The notes below the pieces were generated by a model that saw only the letters and a list, made by a program, of their open reading frames with translations, did not search any database and was not told the DNA's origin. From contig JACQTL010000233.1 in the NCBI GenBank assembly GCA_016210805.1, forward strand, positions 1-5,445: a stretch of 5,445 nucleotides of DNA, read 5' to 3'. This document shows, in pieces, positions 1-5,445 of this stretch (its first letter is position 1; each line of letters opens with the position of its first letter). The position numbers and the translations under genes were made by a program. Source of the DNA: Actinomycetota bacterium. GTDB taxonomy: Bacteria; Actinomycetota; UBA4738; G016210805.

Positions 1-1
1 G

Positions 2-1081
2 CGTGGGACCGGGCCCGCCGTCCACCTCCGGGACGTCCGCAAGCGCTTCGGCGACGTCACGGCGGTCGACGGGGTGGACCTCGAGATCCGGGAGGGCGAG
101 TTCTTCTCGCTGCTCGGGCCGTCGGGCTCGGGCAAGACCACGTGCCTGCGGATGATCGCGGGCTTCGAGGCGCCGTCGGAGGGACGGATCCTGCTCCACG
201 GTCGCGACGTCACCGCGCTTCCCCCGTACGAGCGCGACGTGAACACGGTGTTCCAGGACTACGCGCTCTTCCCCCACATGACCGTGGGCGAGAACGTCGG
301 GTACGGCCTCAGGGTGAAGAAGGTCCCCGCCGCGGAGCGAGGGCGGCGGGTCGAGGAGGCCCTGAGGATGGTCCGGTTGGACGGGTTCGAGCGGCGCAAG
401 CCGAGTCAGCTGTCGGGCGGCCAGCGCCAGCGGGTCGCGCTGGCCCGGGCGCTGGTCAACCGCCCGAGCGTGCTCCTCCTGGACGAGCCGCTCGGGGCGC
501 TCGACCTCAAGCTCCGCCAGCAGATGCAGATCGAGCTCAAGACGATCCAGCAGGAGGTCGGGCTCACGTTCATCTACGTGACGCACGACCAGGAGGAGGC
601 CCTCACCATGAGCGACCGGCTGGCCGTCTTCAACGCCGGCCGGGTGGAGCAGGTCGGATCCCCGGCCGGGGTGTACGAGCGGCCGGCCACCAGCTTCGTG
701 GCAGGCTTCGTGGGGGTGTCCAACGTGCTGTCCGGCGAGGCGGCGCTGGCCGTGACCGGGTCGCCCGCCCCGTTCACGATCCGCCCCGAGAAGATCCGCC
801 TCGTGGAGGTGGACCGGCCTCCCGCCCCCCACGAGCACTCGGCGGTGGGGCACGTCCGCGACGTGGTGTACGTGGGAGCGCTCACGCGCTACGTCGTGGT
901 TCTCGACGGCGGCGGAGAGCTCGTCGTCGTCCAGCAGAACCTGGAGATCTCGTCGATGGAGGCGCTTCGGGTGCGCGGGAAGTCCGTGCGCCTCTCGTGG
1001 GATCGCCAGCACGAGCGTCCGGTCGAGAGGGCCGGAGGGGATGCCGGGCGAGACCCGGCCTACGCGAAGGAGGGGCCATGA
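2..1081 (+). CDS. ydcT: ABC transporter ATP-binding protein, YdcT/PotA family (5'-partial)
   Basis: This is the cytoplasmic ATPase subunit that would drive the importer encoded by the next three genes. The frame is open from the left edge with no start codon before a GTG at 74. That GTG is too late, because the codons before it already encode the first strand of the fold (VHLRDVRKRFGDVTAVDGV), so the true start lies just outside the window. Visible motifs in order are Walker A GPSGSGKTT (116-142), the Q-loop VFQDYALFPH (Gln at 254), the ABC signature LSGGQRQRVALARAL (from 410), Walker B VLLLDEP followed by the D-loop GALD (470-505), and the H-loop His (584-586). A C-terminal TOBE-type regulatory domain follows, from about 773 (FTIRPEKIRL). 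All catalytic motifs are intact over 359 visible residues. The text closely matches E. coli YdcT as I recall it, including the Cys after Walker A. The stop overlaps the ydcS start (ATGA), which implies translational coupling. The assignment to the YdcT branch rather than generic PotA is an inference from this similarity and from the neighbours. Confidence 0.93.
   Translation, partial: RGTGPAVHLRDVRKRFGDVTAVDGVDLEIREGEFFSLLGPSGSGKTTCLRMIAGFEAPSEGRILLHGRDVTALPPYERDVNTVFQDYALFPHMTVGENVGYGLRVKKVPAAERGRRVEEALRMVRLDGFERRKPSQLSGGQRQRVALARALVNRPSVLLLDEPLGALDLKLRQQMQIELKTIQQEVGLTFIYVTHDQEEALTMSDRLAVFNAGRVEQVGSPAGVYERPATSFVAGFVGVSNVLSGEAALAVTGSPAPFTIRPEKIRLVEVDRPPAPHEHSAVGHVRDVVYVGALTRYVVVLDGGGELVVVQQNLEISSMEALRVRGKSVRLSWDRQHERPVERAGGDAGRDPAYAKEGP
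1069..1077 (+). promoter_or_regulatory. Strong ribosome binding site of ydcS
   Basis: GGAGGGGCC lies directly before the ATG at 1078, within the last codons of ydcT. The same nine bases precede the GTG of ydcV, which supports both start assignments. It is a stronger Shine-Dalgarno than the one available to ydcU, in keeping with a binding protein needed in excess over the permeases. Confidence 0.8.
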
Positions 1082-2283
1082 AGCGAAGGTGGCGCCGGAT
1101 GGCGCTGCTGGGGGTCGTCTCTGTGGTCGCTGCGGCGTGCGGCGGGGGCGGCGGCGGCGCCGGGGAGCCGCTCCAGGAGCTCGGGGACGGCGAGGGCCAG
1201 GTCAACATCGTGGCCTGGGCGGGCTACATCGAGGACGGCTCCACCGACCCGGCGTATGACTGGGTCACGCAGTTCGAGCAGGACACGGGCTGCCAGGTGG
1301 AGGTGAAGACGGCGGCCACCTCCGACGAGATGGTGACCCTGATGCAGGAGGGCTCGGGGTTCGACCTGGTCACCGCGTCAGGAGACGCCAGCCTTCGACT
1401 CATCAACGGGGGAACCGTCCAGCCGATCAACCTCGACCTGATCCCGAGCTACTCCACGGTGGACGAGAGGCTGCAGAACGCCTCGTGGCACACGGGGGAC
1501 ACCGACGGGGACGGGGAGGCGGAGCACTACGGGACCCCGTACCAGTGGGGCTCCAACGTCCTGATGTACAACACCGACGCGTTCGGGGGCACGGCGCCGA
1601 CGTCCTGGGGGGTCGTGTTCGAGGAGCAGACGCTCCCCGACGGTGCCACGAACGCCGGTCGGGTCCAGGCCTACGACGGGCCGATCTACATCGCCGACGC
1701 TGCCCTCTATCTGATGGCGCACGAGCCGGGTCTCGGGATCACCGATCCCTATGCCCTGAACCGGGACCAGTTCAACGCGGCGCTCGACCTGCTCAGGCAG
1801 CAGCGCACGCTGGTGGCCCGGTACTGGCACGACGCGTTCATCCAGATCGACGACTTCACCAACGAGGGCATCGCGGCCTCGTCGTCGTGGCCGTTCCAGG
1901 TGAACCTGCTGAAGGCGGGGGGCGCGCCGATCGACAGCACGATCCCCTCCGAGGGGGCCACCGGGTGGGCCGACACGACGATGATGCACGTGAGCGCCCC
2001 CCACCCGAACTGCGCCTACATGTGGATGGAGTGGTCGCTGAACCCGAAGGTCCAGGGCGACCTGGCGGCATGGTTCGGGTCCGTCCCGGCCGCCCCCGCG
2101 GCCTGCACCGGCAACGAGCTCCTCACGGACGAGGGTTGCTCGGTGAATGGGTTCGACTCGTTCGAGCGGATCCACTTCTGGAAGACCCCGCAGTCCGACT
2201 GCTTCGAACCGGGGTCCGGGAAGGAGTGCGTCGCGTACCACGAGTGGGTGACCCAGTACCTGGCGGTGATCGGCGGCCGGTGA
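1078..2283 (+). CDS. ydcS: ABC transporter substrate-binding lipoprotein, YdcS family
   Basis: This 401-residue protein is the solute-binding component, expected on the outer face of the membrane. It starts with a lipoprotein signal: a basic n-region (KRRWRR), a hydrophobic core (residues 8-20) and a lipobox VAAAC with Cys21 as the lipid anchor, followed by six glycines as a flexible tether. The mature part is full length and matches E. coli YdcS, as I recall it, over long stretches: KTAATSDEMV, DLVTASGDASLRLI, RVQAYDGPIYIADAAL, NPKVQGDLAAWFGS and the closing VIGGR. It belongs to the PotD/PotF class of binding proteins. By eye, Trp47, Tyr50, Trp271, Trp297 and Asp299 align with ligand-cage residues of PotD, but the Glu of the PotD Trp-Thr-Glu-Tyr motif is Gly49 here. 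YdcS in E. coli is linked to putrescine import and was also reported to have polyhydroxybutyrate synthase activity, so the substrate remains open. Six Cys follow the lipobox (72, 312, 343, 354, 375, 384), suggesting up to three disulfides. Residues 141-149 form an Asp-rich loop resembling a calcium site. It overlaps ydcT by 4 bp and is separated from ydcU by a hairpin. Confidence 0.95.
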   Translation: MKRRWRRMALLGVVSVVAAACGGGGGGAGEPLQELGDGEGQVNIVAWAGYIEDGSTDPAYDWVTQFEQDTGCQVEVKTAATSDEMVTLMQEGSGFDLVTASGDASLRLINGGTVQPINLDLIPSYSTVDERLQNASWHTGDTDGDGEAEHYGTPYQWGSNVLMYNTDAFGGTAPTSWGVVFEEQTLPDGATNAGRVQAYDGPIYIADAALYLMAHEPGLGITDPYALNRDQFNAALDLLRQQRTLVARYWHDAFIQIDDFTNEGIAASSSWPFQVNLLKAGGAPIDSTIPSEGATGWADTTMMHVSAPHPNCAYMWMEWSLNPKVQGDLAAWFGSVPAAPAACTGNELLTDEGCSVNGFDSFERIHFWKTPQSDCFEPGSGKECVAYHEWVTQYLAVIGGR

Positions 2284-2305
2284 GCCGCCGCACCGATCGA
2301 ATGAT

Positions 2306-2334
2306 GGGATGGGGCCCCGGCGGGGCCCCATCCC
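2306..2334 (+). terminator. Perfect 13-bp hairpin between ydcS and ydcU (partial terminator or mRNA-protecting stem)
   Basis: The arms 2306-2318 (GGGATGGGGCCCC) and 2322-2334 (GGGGCCCCATCCC) are exact reverse complements around a 3-base loop (GGC). The stem begins 23 bp after the ydcS stop. No T-run follows, so it is not a textbook intrinsic terminator, although terminators without T-runs are common in actinobacteria. Its place between the binding-protein gene and the permease genes suggests that it lowers transcription into ydcU and/or protects the 3' end of the ydcT-ydcS message. The stem is seen directly; its function is inferred. Confidence 0.65.
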
Positions 2335-2364
2335 TCGACTCCCGATCCCGCAGGTCGTCCGGGC

Positions 2365-2368
2365 GAGG
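2365..2368 (+). promoter_or_regulatory. Probable ribosome binding site of ydcU
   Basis: GAGG lies 9 bases before the GTG at 2378. It is the best Shine-Dalgarno match in this gap and decides the start chosen for ydcU. It is weaker than the GGAGGGG sites of ydcS and ydcV. Confidence 0.5.
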
Positions 2369-2377
2369 CGACGGCCG

Positions 2378-3340
2378 GTGAGCGTCGGGTCGGACGTGGG
2401 CGGCTTCCCGGACGCCCCCGGCGCCCGACCCTCCGTCTCCAGGCGGGTCTCGGCGTTCTTCTTCCGTCACCCCCGGGTCCGCCTGGCCGTGATGCTCGGT
2501 CCGGGCCTGGCCTGGCTCGGCGTCCTCTACCTCGGATCCCTGGGAGCCCTGCTGGTGCAGAGCTTCTACCGGCTCGAGGAGTTCACCGGCCTGATGGTGC
2601 GGGAGTTCGGCCTGGCCACCTACCGCGTGCTGTTCGACCGGGCCAACGTGGACATCATCCTGCGCACGACCGCCATGGCCGCCGCGGTGACCTTGGCCTG
2701 CGCGGTCATCGCGTTCCCCCTGGCCTACTTCACGGCCCGCTACGCCTCGAGCCGGATGAAGGCCCTCTTGTACCTCGGCGTGGTGATGCCGCTCTGGTCC
2801 GCGTACCTGGTACGCGTGTACTCCTGGAAGCTGATCCTGGCCAAGGAGGGGGTCTTCAACTGGTTCGTCGAGCGGATCGGGCTCGACGGCGTTCTCGACG
2901 CCCTGCTCCGCCTGCCGGGCATCGGCGGGCCCTCGCTCTCCCAGTCCTACCTGGGCATGTTCATCGTGTTCGTCTACATCTGGCTCCCGTACATGATCCT
3001 GCCCCTCATGGCCGCCCTGGAGCGCGTCCCGGCCACCCTCCTGGAGGCCTCCGGCGACCTCGGCGCGAGGCCCGGGCGCACGTTCCACAGGGTGATCCTC
3101 CCTCTGGCCCTCCCCGGGGTGATCGCCGGCTCCATCTTCACCTTCTCGCTGACCCTGGGGGACTTCATCATCCCGACGATCATCGGTGACTCAAGCTTCT
3201 TCATCGGGGCGGCCGTCTACGTGCAGCAGGGGACCGCGGGGAACCTGCCACTGGCCGCGGCGCTGGCCGTAGTCCCGCTGGCGATCATGGCCGTGTACCT
3301 GGTCCTGGCCAAGCGGGCCGGGGCCTTCGAGGCGCTCTAG
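2378..3340 (+). CDS. ydcU: ABC transporter permease, YdcU/PotB family
   Basis: This 320-residue membrane protein is one half of the importer channel. Six hydrophobic segments are visible, at about residues 35-60, 94-119, 127-149, 190-213, 246-268 and 291-312. Between the fourth and fifth lies the cytoplasmic EAA-type coupling loop (EASGDLGA, residues 223-230, followed by FHRVILPLALPG), which docks on the ATPase. The text matches E. coli YdcU as I recall it, for example DIILRTTAMA, GSIFTFSLTLGDFI and the ending KRAGAFEAL, and the length is close to the 313 residues of that protein. GTG at 2378 was chosen because it has GAGG at 9 bases. The in-frame ATG at 2309 lies inside the hairpin stem and would add a non-conserved Pro/Arg-rich leader. 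GTG at 2396 is a possible alternative that gives an N-terminus of the same length as the E. coli protein. It is followed 11 bp later by ydcV, with which it presumably forms a heterodimer. Confidence 0.92.
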   Translation: MSVGSDVGGFPDAPGARPSVSRRVSAFFFRHPRVRLAVMLGPGLAWLGVLYLGSLGALLVQSFYRLEEFTGLMVREFGLATYRVLFDRANVDIILRTTAMAAAVTLACAVIAFPLAYFTARYASSRMKALLYLGVVMPLWSAYLVRVYSWKLILAKEGVFNWFVERIGLDGVLDALLRLPGIGGPSLSQSYLGMFIVFVYIWLPYMILPLMAALERVPATLLEASGDLGARPGRTFHRVILPLALPGVIAGSIFTFSLTLGDFIIPTIIGDSSFFIGAAVYVQQGTAGNLPLAAALAVVPLAIMAVYLVLAKRAGAFEAL

Positions 3341-3342
3341 AG

Positions 3343-3351
3343 GGAGGGGCC
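3343..3351 (+). promoter_or_regulatory. Ribosome binding site of ydcV
   Basis: GGAGGGGCC lies immediately before the GTG at 3352 and is identical to the nine bases before the ydcS ATG. This favours GTG 3352 over the in-frame ATG at 3364, which would sit too far from the site. Confidence 0.75.
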
Positions 3352-4185
3352 GTGGCCGACGGGATGGGGGTGCGCCGGAGGGCGGGTATCGGCCTCCGCG
3401 TCGCGAGCGGCGCCGTGATGCTCTTCCTCTACTTCCCCCTGGCCATCATCCTGCTCTACGCCTTCACCACCGAGGACGCGAGCTTCCGGTTCCCTCCTCC
3501 GGGGCTCACGACGGACTGGTTCGGCGTGGCGCTGGGCAACGAGCGGATGCTCTCCGCACTCCGCCTCTCGCTCGTCGTGGCCAGCGTTTCCACGGTGGTG
3601 GCCATCTCCCTGGGCAGCCTGCTGGCCGCGGCGGTGTACCGGACCCGATTCTTCGGACGGGAGGCGGTCTCGTTCCTGGTCATCCTCCCGATCGCGTTGC
3701 CGGGGATCGTAACCGGGATCGCGCTGCGCTCCACGATCGCGCTGTCCGGGATCCCGTTCAGCACCTGGACCATCGTGATCGGACACGCCACGTTCTGCAT
3801 CGTCGTGGTCTACAACAACGTGCTGGCCCGGTTCAGACGGATGTCGCCGTCGCTGACTGAGGCGTCCATGGACCTGGGGGCCTCCGGGCTCCAGACGTTC
3901 CGCCACGTGGTCCTGCCGAACATGGGGACGGCCCTGCTGGCCGGCGGGATGCTGGCGTTCGCGCTCTCCTTCGACGAGATCATCGTCACGACGTTCGTGG
4001 CCGGGCAGCAGGAGACGTTGCCCATCTGGATCTTCGCCAGCCTGACCCGGCCCAGGCAGCGGCCGGTCACCAACGTGGTGGCCATCCTGGTCATCGCGGT
4101 GACGTTCGTCCCGATCCTCCTCGCCCAGCGGCTGACCAGGGAGGAGACGGTCCGCCACGCGGCCGGGAAGGTGGAGACGCAGTGA
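3352..4185 (+). CDS. ydcV: ABC transporter permease, YdcV/PotC family
   Basis: This 277-residue inner-membrane protein is the second half of the importer channel. Hydrophobic segments occur at about residues 14-38, 70-95, 105-127, 138-156, 192-216 and 240-259. The EAA-type coupling loop is EASMDLGA (residues 170-177) followed by TFRHVVLPNM, where the ATPase binds. Blocks shared with E. coli YdcV as I recall it are TEDASFRFPPPGLT, PIALPGIVTGIAL, IGHATFCIVVVYNNVLARFR and LAFALSFDEIIVTTF. It is slightly longer than the 264-residue E. coli protein, the extra residues being at both ends. The GTG start is supported by its Shine-Dalgarno sequence. It is the last gene of the operon visible here. The converging gene bpa ends 39 bp downstream, so no further transporter gene follows on this strand. 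Confidence 0.93.
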   Translation: MADGMGVRRRAGIGLRVASGAVMLFLYFPLAIILLYAFTTEDASFRFPPPGLTTDWFGVALGNERMLSALRLSLVVASVSTVVAISLGSLLAAAVYRTRFFGREAVSFLVILPIALPGIVTGIALRSTIALSGIPFSTWTIVIGHATFCIVVVYNNVLARFRRMSPSLTEASMDLGASGLQTFRHVVLPNMGTALLAGGMLAFALSFDEIIVTTFVAGQQETLPIWIFASLTRPRQRPVTNVVAILVIAVTFVPILLAQRLTREETVRHAAGKVETQ

Positions 4186-4224
4186 CCGGGGCCAGGCGAC
4201 GCTCGGCCCGTCGGCCGGAGGCCG

Positions 4225-4731
4225 CTACAGGTACTGGCCGGGCGGGCCGGTGACCGGCGGCTGGGGGGGCTGGCCGGAGGGGAGGCCCCGCCGGCGGAGC
4301 TCCTCGAACTGCTGGCGGGCGGCCATCTGCTGGGCCCAGAGGGCGGCCTGGATCCCGTGGAACAGCCCCTCGAGCCACCCCACCAGCTGGGCCTGGGCGA
4401 CGCGTATCTCCGACTCGGTGGGGACGCCCTCCAGGGGCCCGGCCAGGGCCGACAGCTCGCGCTGGAGGTCGGGGGAGAGCACGTCGGTCAGCTCCTGGAG
4501 GGACCGCTCGTAGATCTGGCGGAGCCGGACCCTGCCCCGCTCGTCGATCGAGGCGGTGCGGGTCTCCTCGAGCAGCTCCCGGATCATCCCGGCGATGCGG
4601 AGCAGCTTGGCCGGCTGGGCGATGGCCTCGGCTCGCGGCCCCTCCTCCTGCCCGTCGCCGGCCTCCATCTCGCCGGCGGCCTCGGGCGCCCGGGTCGGAT
4701 CCGGGGTCGGTCCGTCCGCGGTCTCGTCCAC
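4225..4731 (-). CDS. bpa: Bacterial proteasome activator Bpa (PafE)
   Basis: This 168-residue protein is the ATP-independent activator of the bacterial 20S proteasome. The family (DUF2587; Rv3780 in M. tuberculosis, 174 residues) forms dodecameric rings that open the proteasome gate and feed it unfolded proteins. Residues 1-36 are acidic and low in complexity. The conserved core begins at about 39 (QPAKLLRIAGMIRELLEE), continues through RVRLRQIYERSLQELTD, and has its hallmark at 112-139 (AQAQLVGWLEGLFHGIQ, then LWAQQMAAR). A Pro/Gly-rich linker leads to the C-terminal Gly-Gln-Tyr-Leu, the tail that inserts into the alpha-ring pockets of the proteasome. The core text closely follows the mycobacterial protein as I recall it. 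The GTG at 4731 is chosen because it begins the acidic tail and lies at leaderless distance from a -10-like element. An ATG at residue 22 is an alternative. No proteasome genes are in the window, so prcBA must be elsewhere. It lies 35 bp after a propeller-like gene on the same strand and converges with ydcV. Confidence 0.95.
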   Translation of the reverse strand: MDETADGPTPDPTRAPEAAGEMEAGDGQEEGPRAEAIAQPAKLLRIAGMIRELLEETRTASIDERGRVRLRQIYERSLQELTDVLSPDLQRELSALAGPLEGVPTESEIRVAQAQLVGWLEGLFHGIQAALWAQQMAARQQFEELRRRGLPSGQPPQPPVTGPPGQYL

Positions 4732-4737
4732 GCCCCA

Positions 4738-4746
4738 ACCGTAGCA
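4738..4746 (-). promoter_or_regulatory. Candidate extended -10 promoter for leaderless bpa
   Basis: Read on the minus strand, TGCTACGGT fits an extended -10 (TG, one base, then TAnnnT). Six bases (TGGGGC) separate it from the GTG of bpa, which is the spacing expected if transcription begins at the start codon. No Shine-Dalgarno at proper distance and no -35 box at normal spacing are visible. The motif is short and inferred by eye, so it could be chance. Read-through from the upstream propeller gene is also possible. Confidence 0.45.
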
Positions 4747-4766
4747 GGCGCCGCCCGAGGAGGGGG

Positions 4767-5444
4767 TCAGGCGAACCCCAGGCGGGTCGCCGCGGGGAGG
4801 AGGATCCCCGGGAGTCGCACCGCGTGGCGGAGGCCCGTCTCCACGTGGAGGACGAACAGGCTGTCGTTCTCGATCCAGGTCAGGAGCCGGGAGTCGTCGG
4901 AGAACGTCGCTCCCAGGGGCCGGCGGTCGGCCCACCGGAGCAGGAGCCCCGGCGAGCCCGGGCGGAGCAGGAACAGGCCGAGCCGGCCTCCATCGGAGGT
5001 GGCGCCGGTCACCGCGAGCAGGCGCCCGTCCGGCGACCAGGCCACCACGCGGCGCACCGAGAACCCGGTGGGGAGCCGGTAGCGGACCAGGTCCCCGGCC
5101 GCCCGGCCCCCCCGGATGCCCTCGGCCGACCACACGGCCACCGGCCCGTCGCCGCGGGTCCCCGAGACGAGCACGCGCCCCGGGTACACGACCACGTCGT
5201 CGAGGCTGAGCCCCGGGGCCAGGATCCGAGAGGCCCTCCCGACGGGCATGCCGTCGGCGGCCCGGACGGGGGTGACCGCGACCCGGGCGGCCGCGTCCCA
5301 TCCGCTCGGAGGATCGCCCTGCACGGCCCTGGCGACGAGGACCGTCCCGTCCTCCCGGATCGCGAAGGAGACGACGTCTCCGGACACCCTGGCGGGCCGC
5401 TCGTGGGGGTCCATCGTGGTGGAGAGCAACGTCCCTCCCCGGGA
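4767..5444 (-). CDS. Beta-propeller (WD40/TolB-like) protein, N-terminus outside window
   Basis: The frame is open from the right edge to a TGA at 4767-4769, giving 225 visible residues. Neither the TTG at 5429 nor the ATG at 5414 has a good Shine-Dalgarno, so the gene probably starts outside the window. The sequence shows beta-propeller-like blades with alternating hydrophobic strands and Asp-Gly turns: VSFAIREDGTVLVARA, VVVYPGRVLVSGTRGDG, VVAWSPDGRLLAVTGA (the typical PD40 signature), GATFSDDSRLLTWIE and LFVLHVETG. The visible part would cover roughly four blades, the C-terminal part of a larger propeller. No membrane segment or catalytic motif is visible. Such folds act as protein-interaction scaffolds or ligand sensors, and I cannot assign a specific role. 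It precedes bpa by 35 bp on the same strand, so the two may be co-transcribed, but functional linkage is unproven. Confidence 0.75.
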   Translation of the reverse strand, partial: SRGGTLLSTTMDPHERPARVSGDVVSFAIREDGTVLVARAVQGDPPSGWDAAARVAVTPVRAADGMPVGRASRILAPGLSLDDVVVYPGRVLVSGTRGDGPVAVWSAEGIRGGRAAGDLVRYRLPTGFSVRRVVAWSPDGRLLAVTGATSDGGRLGLFLLRPGSPGLLLRWADRRPLGATFSDDSRLLTWIENDSLFVLHVETGLRHAVRLPGILLPAATRLGFA

Positions 5445-5445
5445 C

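Noticed and set aside
142..1077. Open frame on + strand running into ydcS from upstream
   Set aside because: It overlaps ydcT in another frame and its translation is Arg/Gly/Ala/Pro-rich noise typical of high-GC DNA. The ydcS signal peptide and Shine-Dalgarno fix the real start at 1078.
1141..1167. GGC-type triplet repeat after the ydcS lipobox
   Set aside because: It encodes the glycine tether common after the anchor Cys in lipoproteins, so it needs no separate explanation as a repeat element.
1378..2331. Long minus-strand open frame opposite ydcS
   Set aside because: Its composition is typical of an antisense shadow (Arg, Gly, Val and Pro runs), it has no recognisable fold, and it lies fully opposite a gene with clear homology.
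2309..2377. ATG at 2309 as the start of ydcU
   Set aside because: The codon is buried in the 13-bp hairpin, has no Shine-Dalgarno, and would add a Pro/Arg-rich leader not seen in YdcU.
2123..4158. Long minus-strand open frames opposite ydcU and ydcV
   Set aside because: They are Arg/Gly/Glu/His-rich shadows with no domain, opposite well-supported permeases.
4212..4224. Small hairpin CGGCC-GGA-GGCCG between the converging ydcV and bpa ends
   Set aside because: Five base pairs with no T-run on either strand is what chance gives at this GC content. I cannot support a terminator call, although some transcription end is expected here.
4258..4290. G-rich run on + strand within the 3' end of bpa, possible G-quadruplex
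   Set aside because: Only two runs of three or more G are present, and the stretch is explained by Pro/Gly codons of the Bpa linker.
4357..5082. Plus-strand open frame opposite bpa and the propeller gene
   Set aside because: It has no recognisable domain and lies opposite a confident bpa call, so it is an antisense shadow.
4732..5301. Upstream extension of the bpa frame on the minus strand
   Set aside because: The extension is Arg/Pro/Gly-rich and overlaps the propeller gene in another frame. Family length and the acidic N-terminus support a start at 4731.

Overview
The window is about 70% G+C and looks like a chromosomal segment from a high-GC actinobacterium or a close relative. Three things suggest this: GTG start codons, a binding protein exported as a lipoprotein (as expected in a single-membrane cell), and a gene for the bacterial proteasome activator Bpa/PafE, a family known from actinobacteria. 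I see no mobile element, tRNA, rRNA, CRISPR array or long non-coding stretch.

Region 1 (2-4185, + strand) is an ABC importer operon of the PotABCD type. Its closest relatives that I recognise are E. coli YdcT, YdcS, YdcU and YdcV. The order here is ATPase (ydcT, cut by the left edge), lipoprotein binding protein (ydcS), first permease (ydcU) and second permease (ydcV); in E. coli ydcS comes first. ydcT and ydcS overlap by 4 bp. ydcS and ydcU are separated by 94 bp that contain a perfect 13-bp hairpin. ydcU and ydcV are 11 bp apart. Together the genes would make a complete importer: the tethered lipoprotein captures the substrate outside the membrane, the YdcU/YdcV pair forms the channel, and a YdcT dimer supplies ATP-driven motion. 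Putrescine or a related polyamine is the usual annotation for this family, but the substrate cannot be read from the sequence.

Region 2 (4225-5445, - strand) converges on the transporter operon. It holds the C-terminal part of a beta-propeller-like protein (cut by the right edge), followed 35 bp later by bpa. The bpa product has the diagnostic core and the C-terminal Gly-Gln-Tyr-Leu tail that docks on the 20S proteasome. The bases before its GTG start look like an extended -10 promoter at leaderless spacing.

I do not see an undescribed multi-gene system here. The points most worth checking are the hairpin between ydcS and ydcU, a calcium-loop-like insertion in YdcS, the apparent leaderless start of bpa, and the pairing of bpa with a propeller protein of unknown role.
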